Below, in pieces: positions 1-8,345 of a stretch of 64,000 nt of DNA. The translations under genes were made by a program, and so were the position numbers. This DNA is from Paludibacteraceae bacterium (GTDB taxonomy: Bacteria; Bacteroidota; Bacteroidia; Bacteroidales; Paludibacteraceae). Every line of letters begins with the position of its first letter. Within the stretch, counting starts at the first letter, position 1. Location: the NCBI GenBank assembly GCA_024401555.1, contig JAKSKV010000010.1, forward strand, positions 1-64,000, in the 5' to 3' direction. The notes beneath the pieces are model-generated. The model was not told the DNA's origin. It searched no databases and was given only the letters and a program-made list of their open reading frames with translations.

Positions 1-2099
1 GCTCGATGACAATGGCTGTCCAAGCCACCAACTATACCGATGTTTCCGTACATGACCCATCCGTAATGCGTGTGGACGACACCTACTATGTAGTGGGTAG
101 CCACATGGCGGGTGCGAAGACACAAGATTTTATGCGTTGGACGCAACTCTCCACGACGGTGAACGACCAACATTTCTTCTCTAATATAAAATCAGAGTTG
201 GGGGAGGCCCTTTCGTGGGCCCAAACCGAGACCTTCTGGGCGGGCGATTGGATTAAATTGCCTGATGGAAAATACTATATGTATTATTGCGCCTGCAAGG
301 GAGATTCCCCTCAATCTTGTATCGGCTACGCCAGGGCGGATAAGCCAGAGGGCCCCTACAAGAATTTGGGTATCCTGCTGAAATCCACTTCGGGCAAGAT
401 GACGGTGACCAATCCTTCCAACGGAAGCACCTTCTCCTACAACTCCAACATCCATCCCAATGCTGTGGATCCGAATATCTTCTACGATGCGACAGGTAAG
501 CTTTGGATGGTTTATGGCTCCTATTCGGGAGGAATCTTCATCTTGCGGATGGATCCATCCACTGGTAAGCCGATGGCTGGACAGGATTATTACGGAAAGA
601 AGTTGTTGGGCAGCAACCACTGCCGCATTGAGGCGCCATATATTTTGTATAGTCCAGATACGAAGTATTACTACCTTTTCCTCTCCTTTGGTGGCCTCAC
701 CGCAGATGGCGGCTACAATATGCGTGTCTGCCGCGCCACCCAGCCTGATGGCCCTTACTATGATGCGCAAGGCAATGATATGATCAACTGCGTGGGAACC
801 GCAGGCAAGTATTTGGAGGCGCAGGATGGCAAAATCTCCGCTTTGGGTGTGAAAATTATGGGTAACTATACCTTCGGACAGGTCAATGGTGAGGTCTCTG
901 GCGCAGCGCAGGGAAATATCTCCCCAGGACACAATTCGGCCTACTATGATCCGAACTCCAAGCGTTACTTCTTGATTTTCCACTCCCGCTTCCCTGGTAA
1001 GGGGGAGATGCACTCCGTGCGTGTCCACCAGATGTTTATGAATGATGAGGGTTGGCCAGTGGTTGCGCCGTTCCGTTATGGTGGTGAGATTTTGAGCGAT
1101 TACAATGAACTGAATGATATTGTGGGCGATTATAAGTTTGTGGACCATGGTACCCAGGTCTCCGCATCGGTGACCAATTCATCGGTGATAACCTTGAAGT
1201 CGGATGGTACGATTTCGGGTGCGGTCAGCGGTACTTGGAGCAGTGATGATTTCAAGCAGGTGAAGATGCTGGTGGGCGGTAAGAGTTACACAGGCGTCTT
1301 CTTGTCTCAAACCGATATGAACAATGGTAGGCAAACGATGACCTTCACAGTGACCGGTGATCGTGTGAATAATTGCCTATGGGGTGCCAAAATCCATTAT
1401 AGGGATGACCAAGCGAAGGTGGAGAGTGGTGCCGCTTACTTTATCCGCAATGCCTACAATGGCCTCTATATGGATATTCCGAACGGTGTGAACGAGGATG
1501 GTACCAACTTCCACCAGTGGGAGTTCAATGGTTATGATACGCAGCGTTTTAAGTTGGATCAAACGGAGGAGGGACTCTATACGATTTCCAGCGCATGCTC
1601 CGAATATAAGCAATATGTGACGGTGGCGCAAGGTTCTGGTGCCAATGGAACCAATATTGAGACCGATGGCGCGACTGGTATGAATGATCAATTGTTCGCG
1701 GTGCTTCCTAATAACGATGGTACTTTCCGCATATTGACCGCTGCCTCCAACCAGCAGGGGTGTTTGGAGGATTATGACTTTGGAACGGACAATGGCAGCA
1801 ATGTCGCACAGTGGGAGTATGGCGCACGCGAGGCGCAGCACTGGGTGTTGACCAAGGCGTCGAATCCGTTGCCTAAGGATCCTACCTCACTAGATAATAT
1901 TGAGTCTGATCGATGTGTTTTGCATGTGCAGGATGACGTATGGTCTATTTACGCTATGGAGGCGATCCCTGCAGCACCTGTTGCAATTTATGGATTGGAT
2001 GGTAGATGTCTCTTCCGTACGGTGATGGACATCCAAGAGGGTGAGAACCCGTTGCCTATTCCAGCCACTTCCGGCAAAATCTTTATGGCGCCTTTTTAA
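1..2099 (+). CDS. GH43 arabinanase-like glycoside hydrolase with ricin-type lectin domain (5' truncated)
   Basis: Secreted glycosidase of family GH43, probably acting on arabinan side chains. The frame is already open at the window edge. Residues just before the mature part (counting from the first ATG at base 6) look like the end of a signal peptide finishing AVQA, so the true start lies upstream. The five-bladed catalytic domain shows the three expected acids: D17 in HDPS (base), D155 in VDPN (pKa modulator) and E209 in IEAPY (acid). A C-terminal arabinanase-type beta domain follows (about 370-470), then a ricin/beta-trefoil domain (about 475-625) with QWE-type motifs. The last 55 residues resemble a T9SS type A sorting tail, suggesting export by type IX secretion. 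Exact substrate is inferred only from the domain combination. Confidence 0.85.
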   Translation, partial: SMTMAVQATNYTDVSVHDPSVMRVDDTYYVVGSHMAGAKTQDFMRWTQLSTTVNDQHFFSNIKSELGEALSWAQTETFWAGDWIKLPDGKYYMYYCACKGDSPQSCIGYARADKPEGPYKNLGILLKSTSGKMTVTNPSNGSTFSYNSNIHPNAVDPNIFYDATGKLWMVYGSYSGGIFILRMDPSTGKPMAGQDYYGKKLLGSNHCRIEAPYILYSPDTKYYYLFLSFGGLTADGGYNMRVCRATQPDGPYYDAQGNDMINCVGTAGKYLEAQDGKISALGVKIMGNYTFGQVNGEVSGAAQGNISPGHNSAYYDPNSKRYFLIFHSRFPGKGEMHSVRVHQMFMNDEGWPVVAPFRYGGEILSDYNELNDIVGDYKFVDHGTQVSASVTNSSVITLKSDGTISGAVSGTWSSDDFKQVKMLVGGKSYTGVFLSQTDMNNGRQTMTFTVTGDRVNNCLWGAKIHYRDDQAKVESGAAYFIRNAYNGLYMDIPNGVNEDGTNFHQWEFNGYDTQRFKLDQTEEGLYTISSACSEYKQYVTVAQGSGANGTNIETDGATGMNDQLFAVLPNNDGTFRILTAASNQQGCLEDYDFGTDNGSNVAQWEYGAREAQHWVLTKASNPLPKDPTSLDNIESDRCVLHVQDDVWSIYAMEAIPAAPVAIYGLDGRCLFRTVMDIQEGENPLPIPATSGKIFMAPF

Positions 2100-2106
2100 T
2101 CCTTAT

Positions 2107-2152
2107 AAGAGTTGGTGATTGATATCGATTGCCAACTCTTTCATTTTTTATT
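2107..2152 (+). terminator. Rho-independent terminator after GH43 gene
   Basis: A perfect 9-bp stem (AAGAGTTGG at 2107-2115 with CCAACTCTT at 2132-2140) is followed by a T-rich run. It separates the GH43 gene from the DUF2589 operon. Confidence 0.75.
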
Positions 2153-2511
2153 TCTACCTATACTTCTACTTCTCAAAATAGTTTCCGACGTGCTCATCTC
2201 TACCGTTTCCCACCTTCTTTAAATTTATAGAATAGATAGATAAATATCAATATATAATATTGTGGTTTTTAATATGTTGTGTAAATGTTTTAAATAAAAA
2301 CTATAAAATATCCAAAAAAGATACTGTTGGTATTATTTTCTCGTATATATTTGTAAATGTGTTTTAACAATATATTACATAATAGATAATTCTTCAACAA
2401 ATAAGTTTATTGTTTATATGTGGTTTGATAATTATTCTATTTGTGGGTAAAATGTCTATAATTATAGAGTGTTTATTATAATAATTATTAATCTTTTAAT
2501 TTAAAATCATT
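2153..2511. other. AT-rich intergenic leader upstream of DUF2589 operon
   Basis: About 360 bases of very AT-rich DNA with no credible ORF. It carries the candidate promoter listed separately and then an A/T-rich leader of roughly 150 bases without an obvious Shine-Dalgarno site. I see no recognisable riboswitch or operator. Confidence 0.6.
2327..2353 (+). promoter_or_regulatory. Candidate promoter of DUF2589 operon
   Basis: TATATTTG at 2346-2353 matches the Bacteroidota -7 consensus TAnnTTTG, with a TTG at 2327-2329 about 16 bases upstream. The region is so AT-rich that chance matches are likely. Confidence 0.35.
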
Positions 2512-3351
2512 ATGGCTACAGGAAGTGGCGTTACGAGCAGTGCAATTTCTGCTTTGAATGGTCTCCCATTCGAAAACATTATCGGTGGACCTCTTAACGC
2601 ATGTGTGTTGGCACAAAAAGAGGCTGCGTTAACCACCATGGATTTCATCAATAGCGTAGGTTTACAAACAACTCCTGAAGGTACAATTGAGGCGGTTTAT
2701 GTGCACTTTACATTTGTCCAGAACGGAAAAAAGGTGAATATCAGCGTTCCGTTGTTGACAATCGTACCTATCCCTTACATTGCGATCAACACGATTGATA
2801 TCAATTTTAAGGCTGCCATCAAGGGTACGGAGGCGACTCATGATGAACAATCAGAGGAGGAAACCTCCACTAAAACATCCAAAACCAATAAGAGGTTGGG
2901 CTTGATCCTCAATAGAAAGAAGACTTCAATGACCTCGACCATCTCCTCTAAAAAAGATTCCAAGGCGACCCAAGATTCTTCTTACAGCATCGAAGCGACT
3001 GTTGATGTGGCTGTTCATGCAAGTCAAGACTCTATGCCTGCGGGTATGGCTAAGATTTTGGAGATGCTCGGTAGTGCCATTGATCTCTGCAATCCAGATG
3101 GAGAACTGACGGTCAGCAATGATAATCCTGCTGTGGGAGAGACCATTACCATTACATACAAGGGCGCAAATGGTCTTTATTTGCCAAAGTATATAAAAAT
3201 TGGTTCAGAAACGCTGCCTTTGACCAAGGATGGCAGCAGTGTTGTCTATGTAAGGCCTAATAATGAACAGATTACTATCTCTGTTTCTTCTGATGAGGAG
3301 AATGATGTAAAGCCTGCGAATATCGTGATTCCTACAATTCAATCAACGTAA
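2512..3351 (+). CDS. DUF2589-family protein, paralogue 1
   Basis: 279-residue protein without signal peptide or membrane segment, so presumably cytoplasmic. It carries the hallmarks of DUF2589, a family of unknown function. These are an N-terminal amphipathic helix with IGGPL at 24-28, strands around NGKK (71-74), the signature VPLLTIVPIP at 79-88, and a closing MPAGM at 175-179 before a C-terminal helix. A polar, Ser/Thr/Lys-rich insert lies between about 105 and 150 and contains SSKKDS, a motif repeated in paralogues 2 and 3. Residues about 195-279 look like an added Ig-like beta domain. First gene of the eight-gene cluster; paralogue 2 starts 6 bases after its stop. Function unknown. Confidence 0.75.
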   Translation: MATGSGVTSSAISALNGLPFENIIGGPLNACVLAQKEAALTTMDFINSVGLQTTPEGTIEAVYVHFTFVQNGKKVNISVPLLTIVPIPYIAINTIDINFKAAIKGTEATHDEQSEEETSTKTSKTNKRLGLILNRKKTSMTSTISSKKDSKATQDSSYSIEATVDVAVHASQDSMPAGMAKILEMLGSAIDLCNPDGELTVSNDNPAVGETITITYKGANGLYLPKYIKIGSETLPLTKDGSSVVYVRPNNEQITISVSSDEENDVKPANIVIPTIQST

Positions 3352-3357
3352 TCATCC

Positions 3358-4206
3358 ATGGCAATAGATACAAGCGCAGCTATTGTCGCCACCAATGCGT
3401 TGCAGTCCATTCCTTTCGGTTCCATCATCGGAGGACCGCTGAGCGCATGCATAGAGGCACAGGCTAATGCTGCTAAGACGTCGTGGGAATTCATTAAGGA
3501 GGTAGGATTGATATCTTCGGAGGATGGCACTGAGAAGAAGGCTGTCTATGTTAATTTCGAATATCGAAAGGATGGACGCCATGCGGTTCTTAGTGTTCCT
3601 TTGTTGACCATTGTTCCTATTCCATTTTTGGCGATTCGTGACATTGATATTGCGTTCAAGGCAAATATTTCCGCCTCATCGTCGGTCTCCACAACCGTAA
3701 GTAAAAGTACGGCGGTGGACGCCAGCGCTAAAATCAGCGCGGGGGTGAACCTTGGTTTGTTCAAGGGAAGTATGGAGATGAGCGCGAGTGTCTCAAGCAA
3801 AAAGGATTCAACAGCTACCCGTGATTCCAAATATAGCGTGGAATACACAATGGATGTGGCCGTGAAGGCAGGTCAAGACGATATGCCAGCGGGCATGTCT
3901 AAGGTGTTGCAGATGTTGAATGAGTCCATCGAATCAGTAGCCGCTACAGGCGAATTGTCTGTTTCCGCCAAAAAGATTTCCCATGAAGATGGTGGTGTTT
4001 ACGTAACATACAAGAACACGGAGGGGTATTACGAACCTTCTGCGATCAAGGTCTATGATATCTCTGATGATGAAGACAAGGAAATCGAAGATACTAGTAT
4101 TGCCAACGTCATCACGGATGAAACAGGTGCGGTCTGCTTACTTAAACAAGTGGGTAAATTTAAAATCAAAGCAGGTGAAAAATCTTGTTTGATTGAAGTT
4201 GTTTAA
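3358..4206 (+). CDS. DUF2589-family protein, paralogue 2
   Basis: 282 residues, same plan as paralogue 1: IGGPL at 24-28, VPLLTIVPIP at 80-89, a Ser/Ala-rich insert ending in SSKKDS-T-AT, then MPAGM at 176-180 and a C-terminal beta domain (about 200-282). It is clearly homologous over its whole length to paralogue 1, yet diverged enough that the duplication is not recent. No signal peptide. The two genes are spaced 6 bases apart, so co-translation and perhaps hetero-oligomerisation are plausible. Molecular role unknown. Confidence 0.75.
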   Translation: MAIDTSAAIVATNALQSIPFGSIIGGPLSACIEAQANAAKTSWEFIKEVGLISSEDGTEKKAVYVNFEYRKDGRHAVLSVPLLTIVPIPFLAIRDIDIAFKANISASSSVSTTVSKSTAVDASAKISAGVNLGLFKGSMEMSASVSSKKDSTATRDSKYSVEYTMDVAVKAGQDDMPAGMSKVLQMLNESIESVAATGELSVSAKKISHEDGGVYVTYKNTEGYYEPSAIKVYDISDDEDKEIEDTSIANVITDETGAVCLLKQVGKFKIKAGEKSCLIEVV

Positions 4207-4224
4207 TTTAAATAATCAAACATC

Positions 4225-5487
4225 ATGGCAAATGAAGTAGATGACATCCAAGTTCCTGCCGAGCAAGGATCCAATCCTCCTGCAAACAAAAAGGGAAGTG
4301 GTTCGAAGGGTGTGGATGAACTCGGAGCTGATTCTGAGAATAGTCCTGTAGAACCCGGCAAAGCCGAAGATCCCCAAAATGAAGAAAAGGGGGAAGAGGG
4401 ATCCTATACGAATGAAGTTGCCCAAATCATTGACGCCAGTGGAAAGGCGGTGGCGAGTGTCTCAAAAGTGATTGATTCGATAAAAGCGGCTACCGTTACC
4501 TTGCCGGAGGTGACTGCAGACGTGAAATCTGTGAATGATGCTACGGAATCTTGGCAGAAGGTCTCTTTTGAGAAGGTAATCGGCGAACCGCTTACGGCTG
4601 CTATTAAGGCACAAGGCGACGCAGCCAGAGCCACTTTGAAGTTCATTCAAGATACCGGAATGACCGGAGAGGATAACAACAAGGTGATGAGTCTCGTCTC
4701 TTTCAATTTCATCAGAGATGGAAAGTGTGCTAAACTGCAGATTCCTTTGATCACGTTAGTTCCGATTCCGACGTTGTGTATCGATGAGATGACCTACGAG
4801 TTTAAGATGAAGGTGGACTCATCCTCGGATGTGACCATGACAAACACCGGTAGTGCATCCGTTGGATTTAACTTTGGTGCGGGAGTCGGTGACGACGAGA
4901 AGAAGGATGGTGCGAAAGCGGATGCTTCCAAGACGGATGGTGCGAAGAAAACTGCTGATGGAGAAGGCGAAAAGAAGCCGGCAGAGGAGTCTGTGGCTGA
5001 CGCCGTGAAAAACAGCGTGAAGAAGGGTGTTACCTTCAGTGGAAGTTTCTCTTCAAAAAAGGATTCTTCTGCCACAAAGACGTCTAAATATAGTGTGGAA
5101 ACCACTATGGATTTGAAGATCACGCTTAAGCAAGATGATCTTCCTGCCGGGGTTGCTACCATGTTGGACGTTTTGAACAAGTCAGCGGAGGTTGTCAATC
5201 CGAATGGAGTGCTTACCGTTTCCGCAGATGTCCTTACACTTTCCTCAGATGGCCATGCGGTTGTCAATGTCACTTATAGAGACGAGAATGGAATCTATAA
5301 TGTGGAGAAGGTGAAATGCACTGACTTGGACGGTAAGGCGGAAAAGGGACATGCTATCAAAAGTGTTGACAATGTGATATTTGTTTTGGATGAAGCGGGT
5401 ACATACTTGATTAGTACCGATTTACAAAAACGAGTTATCATTGTGAATCCTGCAAAGAAGGAAGAGAAGGAACAAGCATCCGCTTGA
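4225..5487 (+). CDS. DUF2589-family protein, paralogue 3, with long acidic N-terminal extension
   Basis: At 420 residues this is the largest paralogue. Residues 1-105 are an added, mostly acidic and Pro/Gly/Lys-rich segment likely to be disordered, followed by a helical stretch. The DUF2589 core then has IGEPL at 119-123, IPLITLVPIP at 173-182 and LPAGV at 306-310. The insert between the two halves is long (about 195-285) and made of Lys/Asp/Ala/Glu repeats. The shared SSKKDS-S-AT motif follows it, and a C-terminal Ig-like domain closes the protein. It has no export signal. It follows paralogue 2 by 18 bases. A scaffold-like role is only a guess from the disordered regions. Confidence 0.72.
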   Translation: MANEVDDIQVPAEQGSNPPANKKGSGSKGVDELGADSENSPVEPGKAEDPQNEEKGEEGSYTNEVAQIIDASGKAVASVSKVIDSIKAATVTLPEVTADVKSVNDATESWQKVSFEKVIGEPLTAAIKAQGDAARATLKFIQDTGMTGEDNNKVMSLVSFNFIRDGKCAKLQIPLITLVPIPTLCIDEMTYEFKMKVDSSSDVTMTNTGSASVGFNFGAGVGDDEKKDGAKADASKTDGAKKTADGEGEKKPAEESVADAVKNSVKKGVTFSGSFSSKKDSSATKTSKYSVETTMDLKITLKQDDLPAGVATMLDVLNKSAEVVNPNGVLTVSADVLTLSSDGHAVVNVTYRDENGIYNVEKVKCTDLDGKAEKGHAIKSVDNVIFVLDEAGTYLISTDLQKRVIIVNPAKKEEKEQASA

Positions 5488-5514
5488 AATTTCTTCTAGT
5501 ATTAATCTATTGGA

Positions 5515-5545
5515 TTTTGAGGGAGGCATTTGCCTCTTCTCAAAA
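5515..5545 (+). promoter_or_regulatory. Intra-operon stem-loop between paralogues 3 and 4
   Basis: TTTTGAG (5515-5521) pairs with CTCAAAA (5539-5545), and inside it GAGGC (5523-5527) pairs with GCCTC (5532-5536) around a 4-base loop. It lies in the only sizeable gap in the first half of the cluster and lacks a clean T-tract. It could be a processing or attenuation element adjusting downstream expression. Confidence 0.45.
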
Positions 5546-5567
5546 CCCGATAAAAACAAAAAAAACA

Positions 5568-6269
5568 ATGGAAAATACAGATACAAGCGCAGCTTCGCTC
5601 GTAGATATCCTTTCGGAAGCAATCTCTTCCACCATTGAGGCGGACAATAGTGCCACGGAAGAGTACTTCGCAAAATTAAGGGAGTATGCTGTTTCTGAAA
5701 ACGGCGATGAGATTGAAACCCTCGATTGTAAGGTGCGTGGAGAAAACGAGGGGGAGTATTATACCTTGAAGGTTCCCAAGCTGATTCTAATGCCGATGCC
5801 TTTGCTCCATGTACAAGAGGCGACTTTTGATGTGGAGGGAGAGTGGGAGATTCAAGAAAACTCCAATAGTAAAATAAGCAGTCAGGAGGTGGAAGAGAAT
5901 TTGTCTAAGATTCTTTCCTCGAACACTAGGGTTAAAGCAGCCATGGTGAAAGTGGAAGGCCTTGAAAAATTGTCCAAAACAATGAACTTGTCAGGCTTGG
6001 AAATGAAGTCTCTTGTCAATGAGTTGGCTCTTCCGTCGGCTGCCAAAAAAGTGATTGCAAAGAAATATAAAGCTACTCATATCACTCTTGTTTCAAAACC
6101 AGCCGCGCAAGGAAGTGTCCAAACTAATACGGAAACATCCAATAGCAATTCACAATCTTTGAAAATCAAGGTTGCCATAAAGCTACAACAGTCGGAGGTT
6201 CCTTCGGGATTGAGTAATTTGATTCAAACGGTCACCAATTGCATCAAGGTGGAGAAGTCCGCAAAATAA
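5568..6269 (+). CDS. Divergent DUF2589-like protein, paralogue 4
   Basis: 233 residues from the ATG at 5568. An in-frame TTG overlapping the previous stop is a less likely start, because the ATG has the A-rich leader usual here. It keeps the second-half signature as VPKLILMPMP (69-78) and a VPSGL motif at 211-215 followed by the C-terminal helix. It lacks the IGGPL helix seen in its neighbours; the N-terminus is instead a short acidic helical region. The middle (about 100-185) is unlike the paralogues, with a Leu/Lys-rich helical insert. Assignment to the family rests on these two motifs and on context. Confidence 0.55.
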   Translation: MENTDTSAASLVDILSEAISSTIEADNSATEEYFAKLREYAVSENGDEIETLDCKVRGENEGEYYTLKVPKLILMPMPLLHVQEATFDVEGEWEIQENSNSKISSQEVEENLSKILSSNTRVKAAMVKVEGLEKLSKTMNLSGLEMKSLVNELALPSAAKKVIAKKYKATHITLVSKPAAQGSVQTNTETSNSNSQSLKIKVAIKLQQSEVPSGLSNLIQTVTNCIKVEKSAK

Positions 6270-6332
6270 GTGATTGTAGGTTTGATAACAGAAAAATTCG
6301 AAATTAACGTTTAATTAAAAAATTAAAAAACA

Positions 6333-6557
6333 ATGACACCGTCATCCAATAAAACACCAGGTATGAATTGCCCTCAATGTGGAACTTTTATTCCAACTAC
6401 CATTGCGGAATTGTTGACTGCTACAGGTATCACCTGCCCACACTGCAGATTACAGCTTACTATCAATAGAAATGAATCGCAAAGAGCGATGGATATTCTC
6501 AGAAAGGTGGATAACGCATCTAAAAATTTACAAGCCGCAAGTAAATTCTCTCGATAA
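6333..6557 (+). CDS. Zinc-ribbon microprotein in DUF2589 operon
   Basis: 74 residues with two CxxC knuckles: C13-P-Q-C16 and C35-P-H-C38. The 18-residue spacing is typical of a small rubredoxin/zinc-ribbon fold. The last 30 residues are a basic amphipathic helix. It starts 63 bases after paralogue 4 and ends 3 bases before paralogue 5, so it is embedded in the operon. Such small ribbons usually bind a protein partner or nucleic acid; which applies here cannot be read from sequence. Confidence 0.7.
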   Translation: MTPSSNKTPGMNCPQCGTFIPTTIAELLTATGITCPHCRLQLTINRNESQRAMDILRKVDNASKNLQAASKFSR

Positions 6558-6560
6558 ATT

Positions 6561-7322
6561 ATGGATAACAATGTAATGAAAGTGGCCAATTCGGCTTTCG
6601 AGTCCATCCCGTTTGAAAACTTGATCGGATCGCCTCTATGCGCTTGCGTCAATGCGCAAAGGGAGGCTGCCAAGACAACCCTCGATTATATCAAGGAGAT
6701 GGGGTTTGATACGATTACAAACGAAAGGAATGAGGAGGAGTTTTCTGTCGCAATGATCAGCTTCGAATTCATCCAAAATGGTAATAAACGACGAATGCTT
6801 GTCCCTCTTATCTCAGTTGTGCCTATCCCATATCTCCAAATTGATAACGTGAACATTCGATTCACAGCGGAGGTTACTGCCCATACTGAGGATATTTTCA
6901 ATGCCAAAATCAGTAATGTGAGGTACAATGCGGAGGAAAATAGTGGCTCAGGTCTCGACTACAAGGCCTTGGTGGATGTGGATGTCAGAGCGTCAAGTTC
7001 TAGTATGCCCGCTGGATTGGCTAAGATGTTGCAGCTTTTTGAGAACTGCATACAAGTGGAAGAAAAGTCTTTCTTCTATGTTGTTTTCACTAGTGCGCCA
7101 GAGAGGGAAAAGAAGATAGATTTGGCAAAGGAGGTCGTAAAAAGATTGGCAACCATAGATGTAAAACAAGATAAAGACAGTGTTATATCTTGCATGAATA
7201 CCAACAAGATATTGGCGTCTAATTTGACAGAGAAACAGGCTGACGCTTTGTTGAAAGTCCTGGATGAATATGGTGCGACAGGAGAAAAGAGGAAGATGGC
7301 CAGTGAGATATTAGGTGAATAA
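6561..7322 (+). CDS. DUF2589-family protein, paralogue 5, with L7/L12-like C-terminal domain
   Basis: 253 residues. The core carries IGSPL at 22-26, VPLISVVPIP at 81-90 and MPAGL at 149-153, and has only a short insert, unlike paralogues 1-3. From about residue 170 to the end the Ig-like domain is replaced by an alpha/beta segment. Its pattern (FYVVFTS, a helix ending VVKRLA, then TEKQADALLKVLDEYGA) resembles the C-terminal domain of ribosomal protein L7/L12. That resemblance is a by-eye pattern match only. It follows the zinc-ribbon gene by 3 bases and precedes paralogue 6 by 10 bases. Confidence 0.7.
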   Translation: MDNNVMKVANSAFESIPFENLIGSPLCACVNAQREAAKTTLDYIKEMGFDTITNERNEEEFSVAMISFEFIQNGNKRRMLVPLISVVPIPYLQIDNVNIRFTAEVTAHTEDIFNAKISNVRYNAEENSGSGLDYKALVDVDVRASSSSMPAGLAKMLQLFENCIQVEEKSFFYVVFTSAPEREKKIDLAKEVVKRLATIDVKQDKDSVISCMNTNKILASNLTEKQADALLKVLDEYGATGEKRKMASEILGE

Positions 7323-7332
7323 AGGATAAGGA

Positions 7333-8343
7333 ATGAATGAAGAGGGAAAAATAGTCAAGAGGGATGATTTTGCTGAAAAGTTGAAAGATGGGATGCGTTC
7401 TCTGCCTGTGAAACAGCTACTGAGTTCCCCGATTATCTCTTGTGTGAAGGCGCAGCAAAAGTTGTCAGAGAACGCCTTTGATTCGTTGATGGGCCAAGCC
7501 TTCGAGAAAGAAGGTTGTGGGGATGCCTATCATGCGGCATTTGTCTCTTTTTCGTACTTCCAAAATGGTGTGGCGAAACGAATCAACGTACCTCTTCTTT
7601 TGTTGGTTCCTTATCAACCCCTTGAGATAAAAGAGGCCTCATTCTCTTTTAGCGGAAATCTATTCCATACGGACGGCGCTTTGGTTACAGACGCACGGAG
7701 AGATCGTGGATTTGGGAGCAATAGGAATGTTGACGAGAACCTGAAGATCAATTTCAATGTCAAGGCTAAATCAGCCGATATGACGATCGGATTGTCGAAA
7801 CTGTTCCAGTTTTGTACGGAATCTGTCGTGGTGGAATCTCGCCGGGAGAATGTTGTTCCTCCAAGGATCGATCCAATTTGGCCTAATCCGATTTGGCCTG
7901 ACCCGAAACATCCAATATACCCATTTCCTCCTCGCAGTTCGTATAGACCGTTGGGTAGTGGTGGTAGTGGTAGTGGTGGCAGTGGTCGCACTTCCGGTAG
8001 CGGTCTGAATTTGAATGGTATTATAGATTCAATTAATTTACCACGTCCAACATCACACGGAGGAAGTTTCTTTTCGTATTCTTCTTATAAGGGTCATAAT
8101 CACTCTTACTCTTCGTCTTGGCGTTTGAATAATAGTCTTAGGAAAGGTGTCTTCGAAAGACTGGTGAGGGTTTCCTCCTGCCTGCGGTTGGGATTTCCGA
8201 AAAGCGGATCCTATTCCATGGGGTTGTCGTTGGAGGGAATCTTGGATTCCATCAATAGAATGAAGCGTACAAGAAAACGACGAGGAGTTCTCTTGCCACA
8301 ACCATCTCGCATCCGCAAGGGAAAGAGAAAAAATAGAAAGTAG
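7333..8343 (+). CDS. DUF2589-like protein, paralogue 6, with Pro/Trp- and Gly/Ser-rich basic tail
   Basis: 336 residues. The N-terminal half is a diverged family member: LSSP at 30-33 in the place of IGGP, VPLLLLVPYQ at 86-95 and MTIGL at 150-154. The second half is unique. It has an Ile-Trp-Pro-rich stretch (about 177-205), a Gly/Ser linker, then two copies of a GLxLxGIxDSIN motif (224-235 and 297-308). A strongly basic Arg/Lys tail follows. The duplicated motif looks like a pair of short linear binding elements; the basic tail could contact nucleic acid or an acidic partner such as paralogue 3. Both roles are inference. Confidence 0.65.
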   Translation: MNEEGKIVKRDDFAEKLKDGMRSLPVKQLLSSPIISCVKAQQKLSENAFDSLMGQAFEKEGCGDAYHAAFVSFSYFQNGVAKRINVPLLLLVPYQPLEIKEASFSFSGNLFHTDGALVTDARRDRGFGSNRNVDENLKINFNVKAKSADMTIGLSKLFQFCTESVVVESRRENVVPPRIDPIWPNPIWPDPKHPIYPFPPRSSYRPLGSGGSGSGGSGRTSGSGLNLNGIIDSINLPRPTSHGGSFFSYSSYKGHNHSYSSSWRLNNSLRKGVFERLVRVSSCLRLGFPKSGSYSMGLSLEGILDSINRMKRTRKRRGVLLPQPSRIRKGKRKNRK

Positions 8344-8345
8344 AT

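Noticed and set aside
192..1148. Long minus-strand open frame opposite the GH43 gene
   Set aside because: It mirrors a well-supported coding sequence with clear catalytic motifs; its translation shows no domain pattern.
2153..2511. Small RNA or hidden gene in the AT-rich leader of the DUF2589 operon
   Set aside because: No stable structure, start codon context or terminator supports it; composition alone explains the short frames.
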